From positions 1 through 32,545 of IMG/VR virus record IMGVR_UViG_3300045800_000016: a stretch of 32,545 nucleotides of DNA; one strand, given 5' to 3'. Position numbers and translations under genes: made by a program. The stretch is from a virus. This document shows positions 8,481 to 14,890 of this stretch, piece after piece (the stretch's first letter is position 1; every line of letters starts with the position of its first letter). Under the pieces are notes generated by a model. The model did no database searches. It saw nothing but the letters and a program-made list of their open reading frames with translations, and was not told the DNA's origin.

Positions 8481-8549
8481 CCTGCCGCACCCACCTCCCC
8501 TTGGAGGCCGCGTTTAATTACGCTATCCAGCGAATGTGGGTGCGGCAGG
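8481..8549. repeat. 14-bp inverted copy of the tRNA-Lys 3' end
   Basis: CCTGCCGCACCCAC at 8481-8494 is the exact reverse complement of 8536-8549, which is the T-arm and acceptor end of tRNA-Lys plus one flanking base. A leftward transcript could pair the tRNA 3' end with this downstream copy, in competition with the cloverleaf. It has no U-tract, so it is not a standard terminator. It may be a folding or processing switch, or the scar of a tRNA duplication. Confidence 0.7.
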
Positions 8550-8611
8550 AGTCGAACCTGCGACCTTGGGCTTAAGAGGCCCCTGCTCTAGTCCAGCTGA
8601 GCTACGCACCC
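8537..8611 (-). tRNA. tRNA-Lys (CUU)
   Basis: A full cloverleaf of 75 bases: acceptor GGGTGCG/CGCACCC, D stem GCTC/GAGC, anticodon loop CTCTTAA (U33, anticodon CUU, A37), variable AGGTC, T arm GCAGG-TTCGACT-CCTGC and discriminator A. It resembles bacterial tRNA-Lys, including the GGTCGCAGGTTCGA stretch. The outer anticodon-stem pair is a G-A mismatch. CCA is not encoded. It reads AAG codons and is the last and only canonical member of a six-element array. Confidence 0.88.
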
Positions 8612-8617
8612 GGTTGA

Positions 8618-8701
8618 CAGTGAAATAGGGCTTGCACCTATACCTTCAGGTTTCGTTCCAGTCTTTGACTGGCCTTGACGCACTCCTTGTGCTATTCACC
8701 G
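8618..8701 (-). ncRNA. tRNA-like element (84 nt) with abnormal anticodon arm
   Basis: A fully paired 7-bp acceptor (CGGTGAA with TTCACTG, one G-T pair), TA at positions 8-9, D stem GCAC/GTGC with a 5-base loop, and T arm ATAGG-TGCAAGC-CCTAT. Between them lie a 5-bp stem CCAGT/ACTGG with a 5-base loop (CAAAG) and a small hairpin ACC-TGAA-GGT like a long variable arm. No normal 7-base anticodon loop with U33 can be drawn. It is clearly tRNA-derived in outline, but no amino acid can be assigned. Confidence 0.5.
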
Positions 8702-8707
8702 TTAATT

Positions 8708-8782
8708 TGTTCAGGAACGATAAGGACCACAAGCTCAGTTTTCTATATCAGTTTCACTTGTGAGCCCAACCGGCCCTGAACA
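8708..8782 (-). ncRNA. Structured RNA element closed by an 8-bp end stem
   Basis: The ends TGTTCAGG and CCTGAACA pair perfectly over 8 bp. The 7-bp core spans 73 bases, tRNA length. A GCC-GGTTG-GGC hairpin sits where a D arm would be, and CACAAG/CTTGTG close a long central arm. No T arm is evident. It sits in step with the neighbouring tRNA-like units, about 6 bases from each, so it is probably another processed element of the array. Confidence 0.4.
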
Positions 8783-8787
8783 TTTTG

Positions 8788-8863
8788 TCGGTCGGGTAGG
8801 ATTTGAACCTACATCATCTGCCCGTTCTACAGGCCATTCGCTCTACCATTAAGCTACCAACCG
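8788..8863 (-). tRNA. tRNA-like gene, anticodon unclear
   Basis: A 76-base element with acceptor CGGTTGG/CCGACCG, D arm GCTT-AATGGTA-GAGC, T arm GTAGG-TTCAAAT-CCTAC and discriminator A, all normal. The anticodon region is not: the best stem is GCCTG/CGGGC with a 5-base loop (TAGAA), or four pairs with loop GTAGAAC. It also has about four extra bases before and after the stem. Reading GTA (Tyr) needs a mispaired stem. It may be a degenerate tRNA, or a tRNA-like RNA that does not decode. Confidence 0.6.
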
Positions 8864-8868
8864 AGGAC

Positions 8869-8936
8869 AGGGCCGTGGATATGAACCACATCTGCGGGAT
8901 TTGAATAGTCCGCCGCTTTACATAAGCTATAGCCCC
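8869..8936 (-). ncRNA. Degenerate tRNA-like element (68 nt)
   Basis: It starts GGGGCTA-TA-GCTT with a D stem GCTT/AAGC and a 5-base loop, a GCGG/CCGC central arm with a 12-base loop (which contains CTATTCA), and a T arm GTGG-TTCATAT-CCAC. The 3' end GGCCCT pairs with the 5' end with G-T wobbles. The order of arms is that of a tRNA, but the D loop is too short and the anticodon loop too long to assign an identity. Confidence 0.45.
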
Positions 8937-8942
8937 GTAACG

Positions 8943-9013
8943 TTGTTCAAGGAGACCTACCGTTTAAGGACTCTTCTAAAGTGCGCACCGTGGAAGACGA
9001 CCGCCCTGAACAA
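8943..9013 (-). ncRNA. Structured element at the 5' end of the tRNA array transcript
   Basis: The ends TTGTTCAGG and CCTTGAACAA pair (one bulged base). Inside are TCTTC/GAAGA and a self-complementary GTGCGCAC. Its 5' end falls at the predicted transcription start of the promoter at 9019-9046. It shares the 5' sequence TGTTCAGGGC with the element at 8708-8782, so the two may be related. No T arm is visible. Confidence 0.35.
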
Positions 9014-9018
9014 GAAAC

Positions 9019-9046
9019 ATACTACCACTTTCTAAAAAGGAGTCAA
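9019..9046 (-). promoter_or_regulatory. Sigma-70-type promoter of the tRNA array
   Basis: TTGACT (9041-9046), a 16-base spacer and TAGTAT (9019-9024) read leftward. The predicted start at about 9012 coincides with the first structured element. The upstream flank TAAAAACTTGTTGACTCC nearly repeats the flank of the chaperonin promoter. Confidence 0.6.
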
Positions 9047-9053
9047 CAAGTTT

Positions 9054-9326
9054 TTAACTTCGGTTCGCTTTTGTTCCCGCTAGGGGGTCTGCGTTGTCGT
9101 GGCGCTCCTTAAACAGACGCTCTGCATCAGAATAGCGCTCAACCGGCTTGACCATGATCCCGTTATCTAGGCGTTCCATAATGCTGGTAGAGGGGCCCTT
9201 GGTTAGCCTCTGGACTATATATCCGCATGGACACATTTTTTTCTCCAAGGGGATTGACTCGTAGCTGTCTCCAAAGACCCTACCTTGCTTATAGCATTTA
9301 GGACACTGTGTGTTAAACAGTGCCAT
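9054..9326 (-). CDS. Small zinc-ribbon protein
   Basis: The protein has 90 residues. The N-terminus is a short zinc ribbon: CPKC at 8-11 and CPC at 32-34. The layout is like small FmdB-type ribbons. The C-terminal half is charged and contains ERLDNGIMVKPVERYSDAE, probably a helix-turn that binds a partner. The role is unknown. It is the third gene of the chaperonin unit and its start overlaps the preceding gene by 14 bases. The tRNA-array promoter lies just past its stop, so protein and RNA genes are in separate but abutting units. Confidence 0.75.
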   Translation of the reverse strand: MALFNTQCPKCYKQGRVFGDSYESIPLEKKMCPCGYIVQRLTKGPSTSIMERLDNGIMVKPVERYSDAERLFKERHDNADPLAGTKANRS

Positions 9327-9600
9327 CGGGAGGTGCCTGGATAGAGCAATCTCGGCTGTCTTTGTTCGTTAGAGGACCTAACAATATCTTCAAAGGCCCA
9401 ACATGAAAGGTTTGTCCAAAAACGGCACGCTTACCTGGGATACACCCAAAGGACGTTTTGTCTACCGGTACGTCTTCACAAAAAACCTGCCACCCATGCC
9501 AGTTAAAGAACTTGGAGACAGGAATCTGGTTTCCCCACCTAAAGTTAATCGGCCACAGGCAATGACGACTCTTGTCTTTTTGAATACGTAAAGGTCGCAT
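9313..9600 (-). CDS. Hypothetical protein downstream of the chaperonin
   Basis: The 95-residue protein starts at MRPLRIQKDKSRH, one base after the chaperonin stop, with AAAGAG as ribosome site. A longer frame to 9627 would begin inside the chaperonin gene. It is rich in Trp, Phe and Cys (FFNWHGWQVFCEDV), predicted strand-rich and basic at the N-terminus. I do not recognise it. Its tight coupling to the chaperonin gene suggests equal expression, perhaps as a small partner or client, but no GroES motif is visible. Confidence 0.68.
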   Translation of the reverse strand: MRPLRIQKDKSRHCLWPINFRWGNQIPVSKFFNWHGWQVFCEDVPVDKTSFGCIPGKRAVFGQTFHVGPLKILLGPLTNKDSRDCSIQAPPDGTV

Positions 9601-9601
9601 G

Positions 9602-11443
9602 TTACACTCTTTCGTTTTCCATACCACTAGCTACTTGTCTCGCGAAATCGTTGGCATCCCTAGCCTCTGCCACATCTGCCATTTGGTCACGAGGAAACAC
9701 GATCACCCCACCTACGGTACCCAAAAGGGTCGCCCCGGCAATAGAATTCCTTAGGGCTTCCAGAAGGGCTGGTACAGAGTCGAGAATACCTTCCTCAAGA
9801 GCATTTACCGCCTGACCAGTAGCGATGTTGGTTACGATGGCTTTTTTTGGGTCGCCTTTGACGATTGACTTTCCAACTGCTGGATCTTGTTTCGAAGAAT
9901 CGAGTCCAGCGTTACTAAAAAGTACCCCGAGTGTATTAAGCAGGCTTGGATTAACAATTTCGTCCACAATTTTTTCAACCAGGGGGTCACTTTGTAATTC
10001 ACTTAGCTCCTTTGCAATTCGTACTAGGGTCCAACCACCACCAATCAATGCTCCATGCTTCAAAGCCCCTCTAATCGCGCACACCGAATCTTCAGCACGG
10101 TCACGACGTTCCTTTAGCTCTCCGTTCGAAGACCCGATTACCTTGAGCTTAGCAATGCCTCCAGAAAGCTTAGCTAGGCGTTCCTGGAAGTACCTGGTAT
10201 CGAGTTCCCCTTCGGTGTTAGGGATAGCCGCTTTAACTTTATCAATTTGCTCAAGGAGAATTTCTTCATCGCAATGGCCAATTACCGTACTGCGATAGCG
10301 ACCACACTCAAACGATTTGATTCCCATAGGAACGTAGACCTCAATCGGGGCCCCGTTAACGACCTGCTCTTCTTTTACCAAATTGCCCAGGTCTTCAAAC
10401 TCAGCCCCAGACAAAGGCTTAGTGACTGGATCAAAGATTACGCTACCTGTTATTGCGGCAATGTCTTCAAACAGGTGGCGTTCCGAATTCATGATAGGGC
10501 TATTTTTAGACACGACGACTGGCAGGACGTTGATGTTCGAAGGGGCAGTAAAAATCGAGGCCAGGTTGGCTAGAACGCCTTCGGAGAAGCCCGTGGCTAT
10601 AAAAACAACGTTGTGGCAGTCCATATACTTTCCAAGGAAGGCGTTCTGGATGCGGTCGATGATATCGAAACATGTTGCAAAGTCACTAACTCGACCGTAG
10701 TACAGCAGGAAAATTGGTTTTTCCATAATTACGCGCTGAGTAGCAGGGTCATTGATGAATGCGCTGTAAAACTTTCCAGCACTCTCTTCATATCCGCTAG
10801 TTAGCGGATACCCATCGACTTTTTCAACTTCGTAGGCGGTTTTACCTGTGGTTTCGACAATCGTCACATTGCCTTCGTCCCCGGTGATTTCAAAACACTT
10901 CATGACAGCATCGGCTAGTTCGGTATCGCCATTGCCGGAAATCTTCGCTACGCTCCAGAGGTTCTTTTTGCCCTTAGGGTCTTCAAAGTCGCATTTTACA
11001 GTCAGACGTTCGATAGCTGGGGACATGACGTCTCGGAACAAATTTTGGATGGTTTTGATTATGAAAATAGAAGGGACCGTAGGATTCTTCTTGCAAAAAT
11101 CTGTGGTGTACCTTACAAAGGCTTCACTCAAAATCGTAGCGGTTGTGGTACCGTCTCCGGCTTCTTGAGCAGTGCGAACCGAGACATCCCGGATAGATTC
11201 TAGGATGGAATGCTGGACGGCATCTTGAAAACCTAAAGAGCGAAAAACGGTAACTCCGTCTTTTGTGACTTGAGGCGGTAAGTTATATTCTTGCCGTTCA
11301 ATCAAGACAGGTCTACCTCCAGGGCCTAGGGTACCCCCTACGATTTGGGAAATAATTGCCATCGTGTCTAGGATTTTCTTTTCAAGGGCTGGAGATTTTG
11401 GTACAACTAATTTTGCGGCTGACTTTGTCTTCAGGGTTTCCAT
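9602..11443 (-). CDS. Phage GroEL-like chaperonin
   Basis: A 613-residue group I chaperonin that folds proteins by ATP-driven cycles. It has LGPGGRPV (39-46), TKDGVTV (60-66) and GDGTTTAT (96-103). The three aspartates GroEL needs for nucleotide binding and ATP hydrolysis (GroEL D52, D87, D398) correspond to D62, D97 and D452. The stretch AKLSGGIAKLKVIG and the HGALIGGG turn (463-470) mark the equatorial domain. It is about 65 residues longer than GroEL and lacks its Gly-Met tail. Phage chaperonins of this type are known in giant Pseudomonas and related phages and probably fold virion proteins. No certain GroES is present, but see the weak candidate at 18367-18753. It is led by its own promoter next to the control region. 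Confidence 0.93.
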   Translation of the reverse strand: METLKTKSAAKLVVPKSPALEKKILDTMAIISQIVGGTLGPGGRPVLIERQEYNLPPQVTKDGVTVFRSLGFQDAVQHSILESIRDVSVRTAQEAGDGTTTATILSEAFVRYTTDFCKKNPTVPSIFIIKTIQNLFRDVMSPAIERLTVKCDFEDPKGKKNLWSVAKISGNGDTELADAVMKCFEITGDEGNVTIVETTGKTAYEVEKVDGYPLTSGYEESAGKFYSAFINDPATQRVIMEKPIFLLYYGRVSDFATCFDIIDRIQNAFLGKYMDCHNVVFIATGFSEGVLANLASIFTAPSNINVLPVVVSKNSPIMNSERHLFEDIAAITGSVIFDPVTKPLSGAEFEDLGNLVKEEQVVNGAPIEVYVPMGIKSFECGRYRSTVIGHCDEEILLEQIDKVKAAIPNTEGELDTRYFQERLAKLSGGIAKLKVIGSSNGELKERRDRAEDSVCAIRGALKHGALIGGGWTLVRIAKELSELQSDPLVEKIVDEIVNPSLLNTLGVLFSNAGLDSSKQDPAVGKSIVKGDPKKAIVTNIATGQAVNALEEGILDSVPALLEALRNSIAGATLLGTVGGVIVFPRDQMADVAEARDANDFARQVASGMENERV

Positions 11444-11455
11444 GTGTGACTAACT

Positions 11456-11483
11456 AGTCTACTCCTTTTTGAAAAAGAGTCAA
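11456..11483 (-). promoter_or_regulatory. Sigma-70-type promoter of the chaperonin unit
   Basis: TTGACT (11478-11483), a 16-base spacer and TAGACT (11456-11461) read leftward. The ATG is 12 bases beyond the -10 box, so the 5' leader would be only about 6 bases. AGGAG in the spacer lies upstream of the start point and cannot act as a ribosome site. Confidence 0.55.
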
Positions 11484-11779
11484 GAAGTTTTTAGGGTTTC
11501 TTTAAGTAACATTCTCTTACATATGAATACATGTAGGTGTTGTCTGGCTTCTGGTTCAGGAGGTTTTAAAAATCTAAATCTGGAAAACCTATCTTGTTAT
11601 TCTTCTTCTTCTGATCCGGATACCTTATTATGTAGGAAATTTTTAGGTACAAATTCAGCACCTAAAAGACCAATTTTGTGCCAAAAAGGTACTTTGATAG
11701 GAGAGCGATTTTGGTCGTTTTAGGTATATTTTTGTTCCGTTTAGGTACTCTGGGGCGTAATAAAAGTGCACAATTTTGG
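11484..11779. promoter_or_regulatory. Divergent AT-rich control region with repeated AGGTAC motifs
   Basis: This is the only gap over 300 bases without a convincing gene besides the tRNA array. It separates the leftward chaperonin unit from the rightward replication unit. TTTTAGGTAC or close variants occur at 11641-11650, 11683-11692, 11718-11727 and 11739-11747, with an inverted copy at 11659-11669. ATTTTGG or ATTTTGTG-type motifs also recur in its right half. The layout fits operators for a repressor or iterons of a replication origin. An 84-codon open frame in it is rich in Ser and Cys and does not look coding. Confidence 0.45.
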
Positions 11780-11807
11780 TTGACTTTGGTACAAAATAGT
11801 GTAAAAT
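11780..11807 (+). promoter_or_regulatory. Sigma-70-type promoter of the rightward replication unit
   Basis: TTGACT (11780-11785), a 16-base spacer and TAAAAT (11802-11807). The ATG at 11831 is 23 bases downstream, leaving a leader of about 17 bases with a weak GAG ribosome site. Unlike most other promoters here, it is not leaderless. Confidence 0.6.
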
Positions 11808-11830
11808 AGTATGTTCAACTTGAGACATAG

Positions 11831-12187
11831 ATGAAAAATCCTTTGATAAAAATAACCGGTTTGCATGCTCAGCCCTGGATGAAAATTCCCTACGGTACCA
11901 TTTCTTTGTTGAAAAAATGTGGCTACTCCAGTAGCGAGTCCCTAGTGGTTCTGTACTTCTTCATGAAGTTGGATATTAACCCTATTGACGAGTCTACAGT
12001 AGTCTTCACAACAAGTCAAGAAGTAATGAATTTTTGTGGAATCACCAGGAGGGTTTTCTACAAGGCGATTGAGGTAATGACAGGTAAGGGCCTGGTAAAG
12101 ACAGCCCCTCACACCTACGAGATGAAGGGGTTCTTGGAGAAGATTGACAAGCGCGGGGATTATTATATTGTTCAAGGAAATACGTAA
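11831..12187 (+). CDS. Winged-helix-like DNA-binding protein
   Basis: The protein has 118 residues and is basic. From about residue 55 to 105 it reads as a winged helix: TTSQEVMNFCGITRRVFYKA (helix-turn-helix with a recognition helix), then AIEVMTGKGLVKTAPHTYEM (helix plus wing). This is the usual fold of phage replication initiators and repressors. As the first gene of the rightward unit, next to the AGGTAC repeats, it is a good candidate to bind them. The stop overlaps the next start (TAATG), so it is translationally coupled to the putative replication protein. Confidence 0.75.
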   Translation: MKNPLIKITGLHAQPWMKIPYGTISLLKKCGYSSSESLVVLYFFMKLDINPIDESTVVFTTSQEVMNFCGITRRVFYKAIEVMTGKGLVKTAPHTYEMKGFLEKIDKRGDYYIVQGNT

Positions 12188-13341
12188 TGTACGATACACT
12201 TCCTCTATACGAAGAAATAGACTCCCTTTGGCCTAACAAGAGGAGTCCCGCCCAAAAGGCGGAAGAAAAAGCTGCCTTGCAATCTTGCGTTGCTTCAGAT
12301 AGCGACGCACAATCCCTTAAGACCAAAATCGAAATCAAAATCGAAGACACAGATTCCAAGAAACTCCCCCCGCTAATCTCCTTGTTCGCTCTCCCCGCAC
12401 CCTGTAAGGCTCGCCCAGTTTATGCCGTTGTTGCCCCTGTAGAGCCCGAGGAAGAGCCCGTAGACGACGTGGTACAGGCCTTCGAAGAGATCTTAGCTGC
12501 CTGGCCAGAGAATGAAATTAAGCAAAACGAAAAATACGCTAGGATAGCCTTCGTTGCCTGCTGCCGGGTCAAGCCCTTTGAAGACGTCAAAAAGGCCTGC
12601 AAACGGTACATCGAAGAGATGAACAACCCCGTGAAGGCTTCGACCCACATGATGGGCATCAAAAAGTTCGTATCGGACGATGACATCTTGGACAATTGGC
12701 TGCAAAAGGCAAGCGTTGTTCCAAGCAATTATGACTCATCGTTCTTTGATGCAGCATACGAAATCTATCCGGAATTTGCAAACAAAAAAGACGAAAGGGC
12801 CAAGGAAGAGTCAAAATCTTTCTACAGGCGTTTCGTCAAGGAAGAAGAGGCTGTCGATTTTTATTGTGCCGTCCAGTCCTATTCCTCCAACCGCAAGGAC
12901 GACATCAAGACCTCTCAGCTCAGGGATGATTACGACGCCAGCAACGATAGTAAGTTCACCAAGAAATTCGTCACCTTCGTTCGCACCTGGAAGCAACAGC
13001 CTCGGGCCCAGGCTATGGTTACTTTGATTGAGCCGTTGTTAGGGAAGGCGTTTAAGGCAAAGGGGATTGACTACCAGTGCGTCTACCCCTTGGAAAACTT
13101 TGGGTCGGCTATTGGGTGGTATTGCCAGGTCGAGGGGGAAGACGGAGTTCCCAAGGGTATTGTGCATGCTGTCACTAAAATTGTGGAAGATGTGTGTTAT
13201 TGCTTGACTACGGGCAAGAACAATGATAATATAGTCAAAATCACAAATGTGGATTACAGCATTGTGTCAGAGGTTGTGTCGGCGTGTAAGTCACAAGCCA
13301 AAACCTTGCCTAAAACCTGGAAACGCATAGAGAATGAATAA
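12187..13341 (+). CDS. Putative replication-associated protein with a duplicated module
   Basis: The protein has 384 residues. After an acidic, low-complexity N-terminus come two copies of a module seen in many phage replication proteins, with an aromatic-Pro start, a helical middle and a final TW or NWL. Copy 1 is about 93-172 (from FEEILAAWPENEI to ILDNWL); copy 2 is about 182-272 (from FFDAAYEIYPEF to VTFVRTWK). The C-terminal 100 residues are a separate domain. The module is usual next to helicases or helicase loaders, and a helicase gene follows here with an 8-base overlap. The exact role (initiator, loader or adaptor) cannot be told. Confidence 0.65.
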   Translation: MYDTLPLYEEIDSLWPNKRSPAQKAEEKAALQSCVASDSDAQSLKTKIEIKIEDTDSKKLPPLISLFALPAPCKARPVYAVVAPVEPEEEPVDDVVQAFEEILAAWPENEIKQNEKYARIAFVACCRVKPFEDVKKACKRYIEEMNNPVKASTHMMGIKKFVSDDDILDNWLQKASVVPSNYDSSFFDAAYEIYPEFANKKDERAKEESKSFYRRFVKEEEAVDFYCAVQSYSSNRKDDIKTSQLRDDYDASNDSKFTKKFVTFVRTWKQQPRAQAMVTLIEPLLGKAFKAKGIDYQCVYPLENFGSAIGWYCQVEGEDGVPKGIVHAVTKIVEDVCYCLTTGKNNDNIVKITNVDYSIVSEVVSACKSQAKTLPKTWKRIENE

Positions 13342-14890
13342 TCTAGTCCTAGCCACGCCTACCAAGCTTCTTATGCCTATTGGCATTGAGAAGTCGCCTG
13401 CCTTTGAACAATTGCAGAAGGCGTTGGCTTATGAAGACAAACGGGTTACATACCAATACCTAACCTGGAAAAAGACTCAAAAGAACGATGACCGGTTCCT
13501 CCAGAGCGGAGGTAGGGGCTACAGGCATTGGTTTGTCCAGAAGCATGGTAGAGAGGCCCTGGACGACAAGGTAAAGCAACTGAATGCCGAAAGGTGGTGT
13601 AGCTGCCTACAGAAAGATGGAGACCGGTATTGGACTTACTCTGGCTTACAGAGATTAGTTGAACAGTCATTGGGCCTCAAGACTGAACCAAGACAATTCA
13701 TAACGCCCGAAGACTGGAAGCTAGTTCCTTGGGCAACTAAACCCCATGAACCCAGGTGGTACCAGTCCAAAGCAGTAGACCTATTATGTCCTCTAGATGG
13801 GTCTCGTACTCATGGAGCGACTGAAATCGGTACTGGGTTGGGCAAGACCCTTCTAATGGCCTTAATCGTCAAGCGGATAGGTCTACCAACGGTGATTTGC
13901 GTACCTACGCTCTCAATTGCTACCCAGGCCCTATTGGACTTTCAGAAGTGGTTTGGGGCAGGTAGGGTGGGGCAATTTTTCGACGGGAAGAAAAAGAGTG
14001 ACAAGTTCATCACGATTGCGGTATCCAAGTCGCTGTCGAATGTTGAGTTTGGCGACAAGCATTATGACAATTTGCGTAAGAAGAAGGTGTTGCTGGTCGA
14101 TGAAACCCACCTAGCGCCTCCAGAGTCTTTGTCAAGTGTCATGTTTGGTTTGTTGGCCGATGTTCCCTACAGGTATTTCTTGTCCGGTACCGTGCTCAGG
14201 AATGATGGCCTGGGGACATTATTAGATGCCATTACCGGTGAAATTGTCTTCAAGATGTCTGTAGAACAGGGAATTAAAGAAGGTTTCTTATCACCTCTGA
14301 AGTTCTTCCAGTACAACATCAAGTCAATGGATGGGTCGAAAATAGACGACCCATTGAAGTGCAATAAGTACCACCTACAGAACAACAAGAACGTCTACCG
14401 ACATGCAGCTGGGTTAATCAATCATGCGGTCAAGGAAAAGGGACGTAGGGTTTTAGTCCTAGTAGATACGGTCGATCAATTCAAGCGTTTGTTAGATGGG
14501 GGCCTTCGGGTAAGTTCAGCGTTTGCGCACGGGCCATTGGGGGAGAATAGGTCTACTGTTCCAGAAGATCAATGGAAGCTTCGTCCCATGGATTTAGTCA
14601 AGGGTTTTGATAACGGCGAATTTCCAGTGCTTGTCGCTACTAGTTGCGTTAGTATTGGGACGGATATCAAGTCTGCTGACCTGTTGGTAAATATTGTTGG
14701 ATTGACTAGTGAAATTGAGATCCGACAAGGCATCGGTCGAGGTACTCGCCTGTTTCCAGGTAAGACAGATACAGTGTACATCGACTACAACGTAATTGAT
14801 AATGAGACGATGGCTCGACATGCAGAAAAACGCCGAGCCATCTTCGATAGTGTCTATGGCAAATGCAAGGTGTTAAATGTTGCTGAGTAA
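13334..14890 (+). CDS. SF2 DNA helicase (UvsW-like)
   Basis: The 518-residue protein has superfamily 2 motifs in order: RWYQ (141-144), motif I GTGLGKT (166-172), Ia VCVPTLS-like (188-194), II VDETH (255-259), III SGT (284-286), V ATSCVSIGTDI (435-445) and VI QGIGRGTR (465-472). An N-terminal domain of about 135 residues precedes the core. This is the layout of phage UvsW and related branch-migration helicases, which unwind R-loops and stalled forks and drive the shift to recombination-dependent replication. It overlaps the preceding gene by 8 bases. Its last codons contain the ATG of endonuclease 2. Confidence 0.88.
   Translation: MNNLVLATPTKLLMPIGIEKSPAFEQLQKALAYEDKRVTYQYLTWKKTQKNDDRFLQSGGRGYRHWFVQKHGREALDDKVKQLNAERWCSCLQKDGDRYWTYSGLQRLVEQSLGLKTEPRQFITPEDWKLVPWATKPHEPRWYQSKAVDLLCPLDGSRTHGATEIGTGLGKTLLMALIVKRIGLPTVICVPTLSIATQALLDFQKWFGAGRVGQFFDGKKKSDKFITIAVSKSLSNVEFGDKHYDNLRKKKVLLVDETHLAPPESLSSVMFGLLADVPYRYFLSGTVLRNDGLGTLLDAITGEIVFKMSVEQGIKEGFLSPLKFFQYNIKSMDGSKIDDPLKCNKYHLQNNKNVYRHAAGLINHAVKEKGRRVLVLVDTVDQFKRLLDGGLRVSSAFAHGPLGENRSTVPEDQWKLRPMDLVKGFDNGEFPVLVATSCVSIGTDIKSADLLVNIVGLTSEIEIRQGIGRGTRLFPGKTDTVYIDYNVIDNETMARHAEKRRAIFDSVYGKCKVLNVAE

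Noticed and set aside
8401-8490. N-terminal extension of the 127-residue protein
   Set aside because: It crosses a strong ribosome site and the inverted repeat next to the tRNA gene; the ATG at 8400 has AGGAGAC at the right distance.
8869-8936. Suppressor tRNA (CUA) in the tRNA-like array that could read the amber codon at 24091
   Set aside because: CTA occurs in the loop of this element, but the base before it is A, not U33, and the loop has 12 bases; no valid amber-reading anticodon arm can be drawn.
9601-9627. Longer start for the 95-residue gene
   Set aside because: It lies inside the chaperonin gene; the ATG at 9600, one base after that stop, is better placed.
11469-11723. 84-codon open frame in the divergent region
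   Set aside because: No ribosome site, odd Ser/Cys-rich composition, and it covers the chaperonin promoter and repeat motifs.
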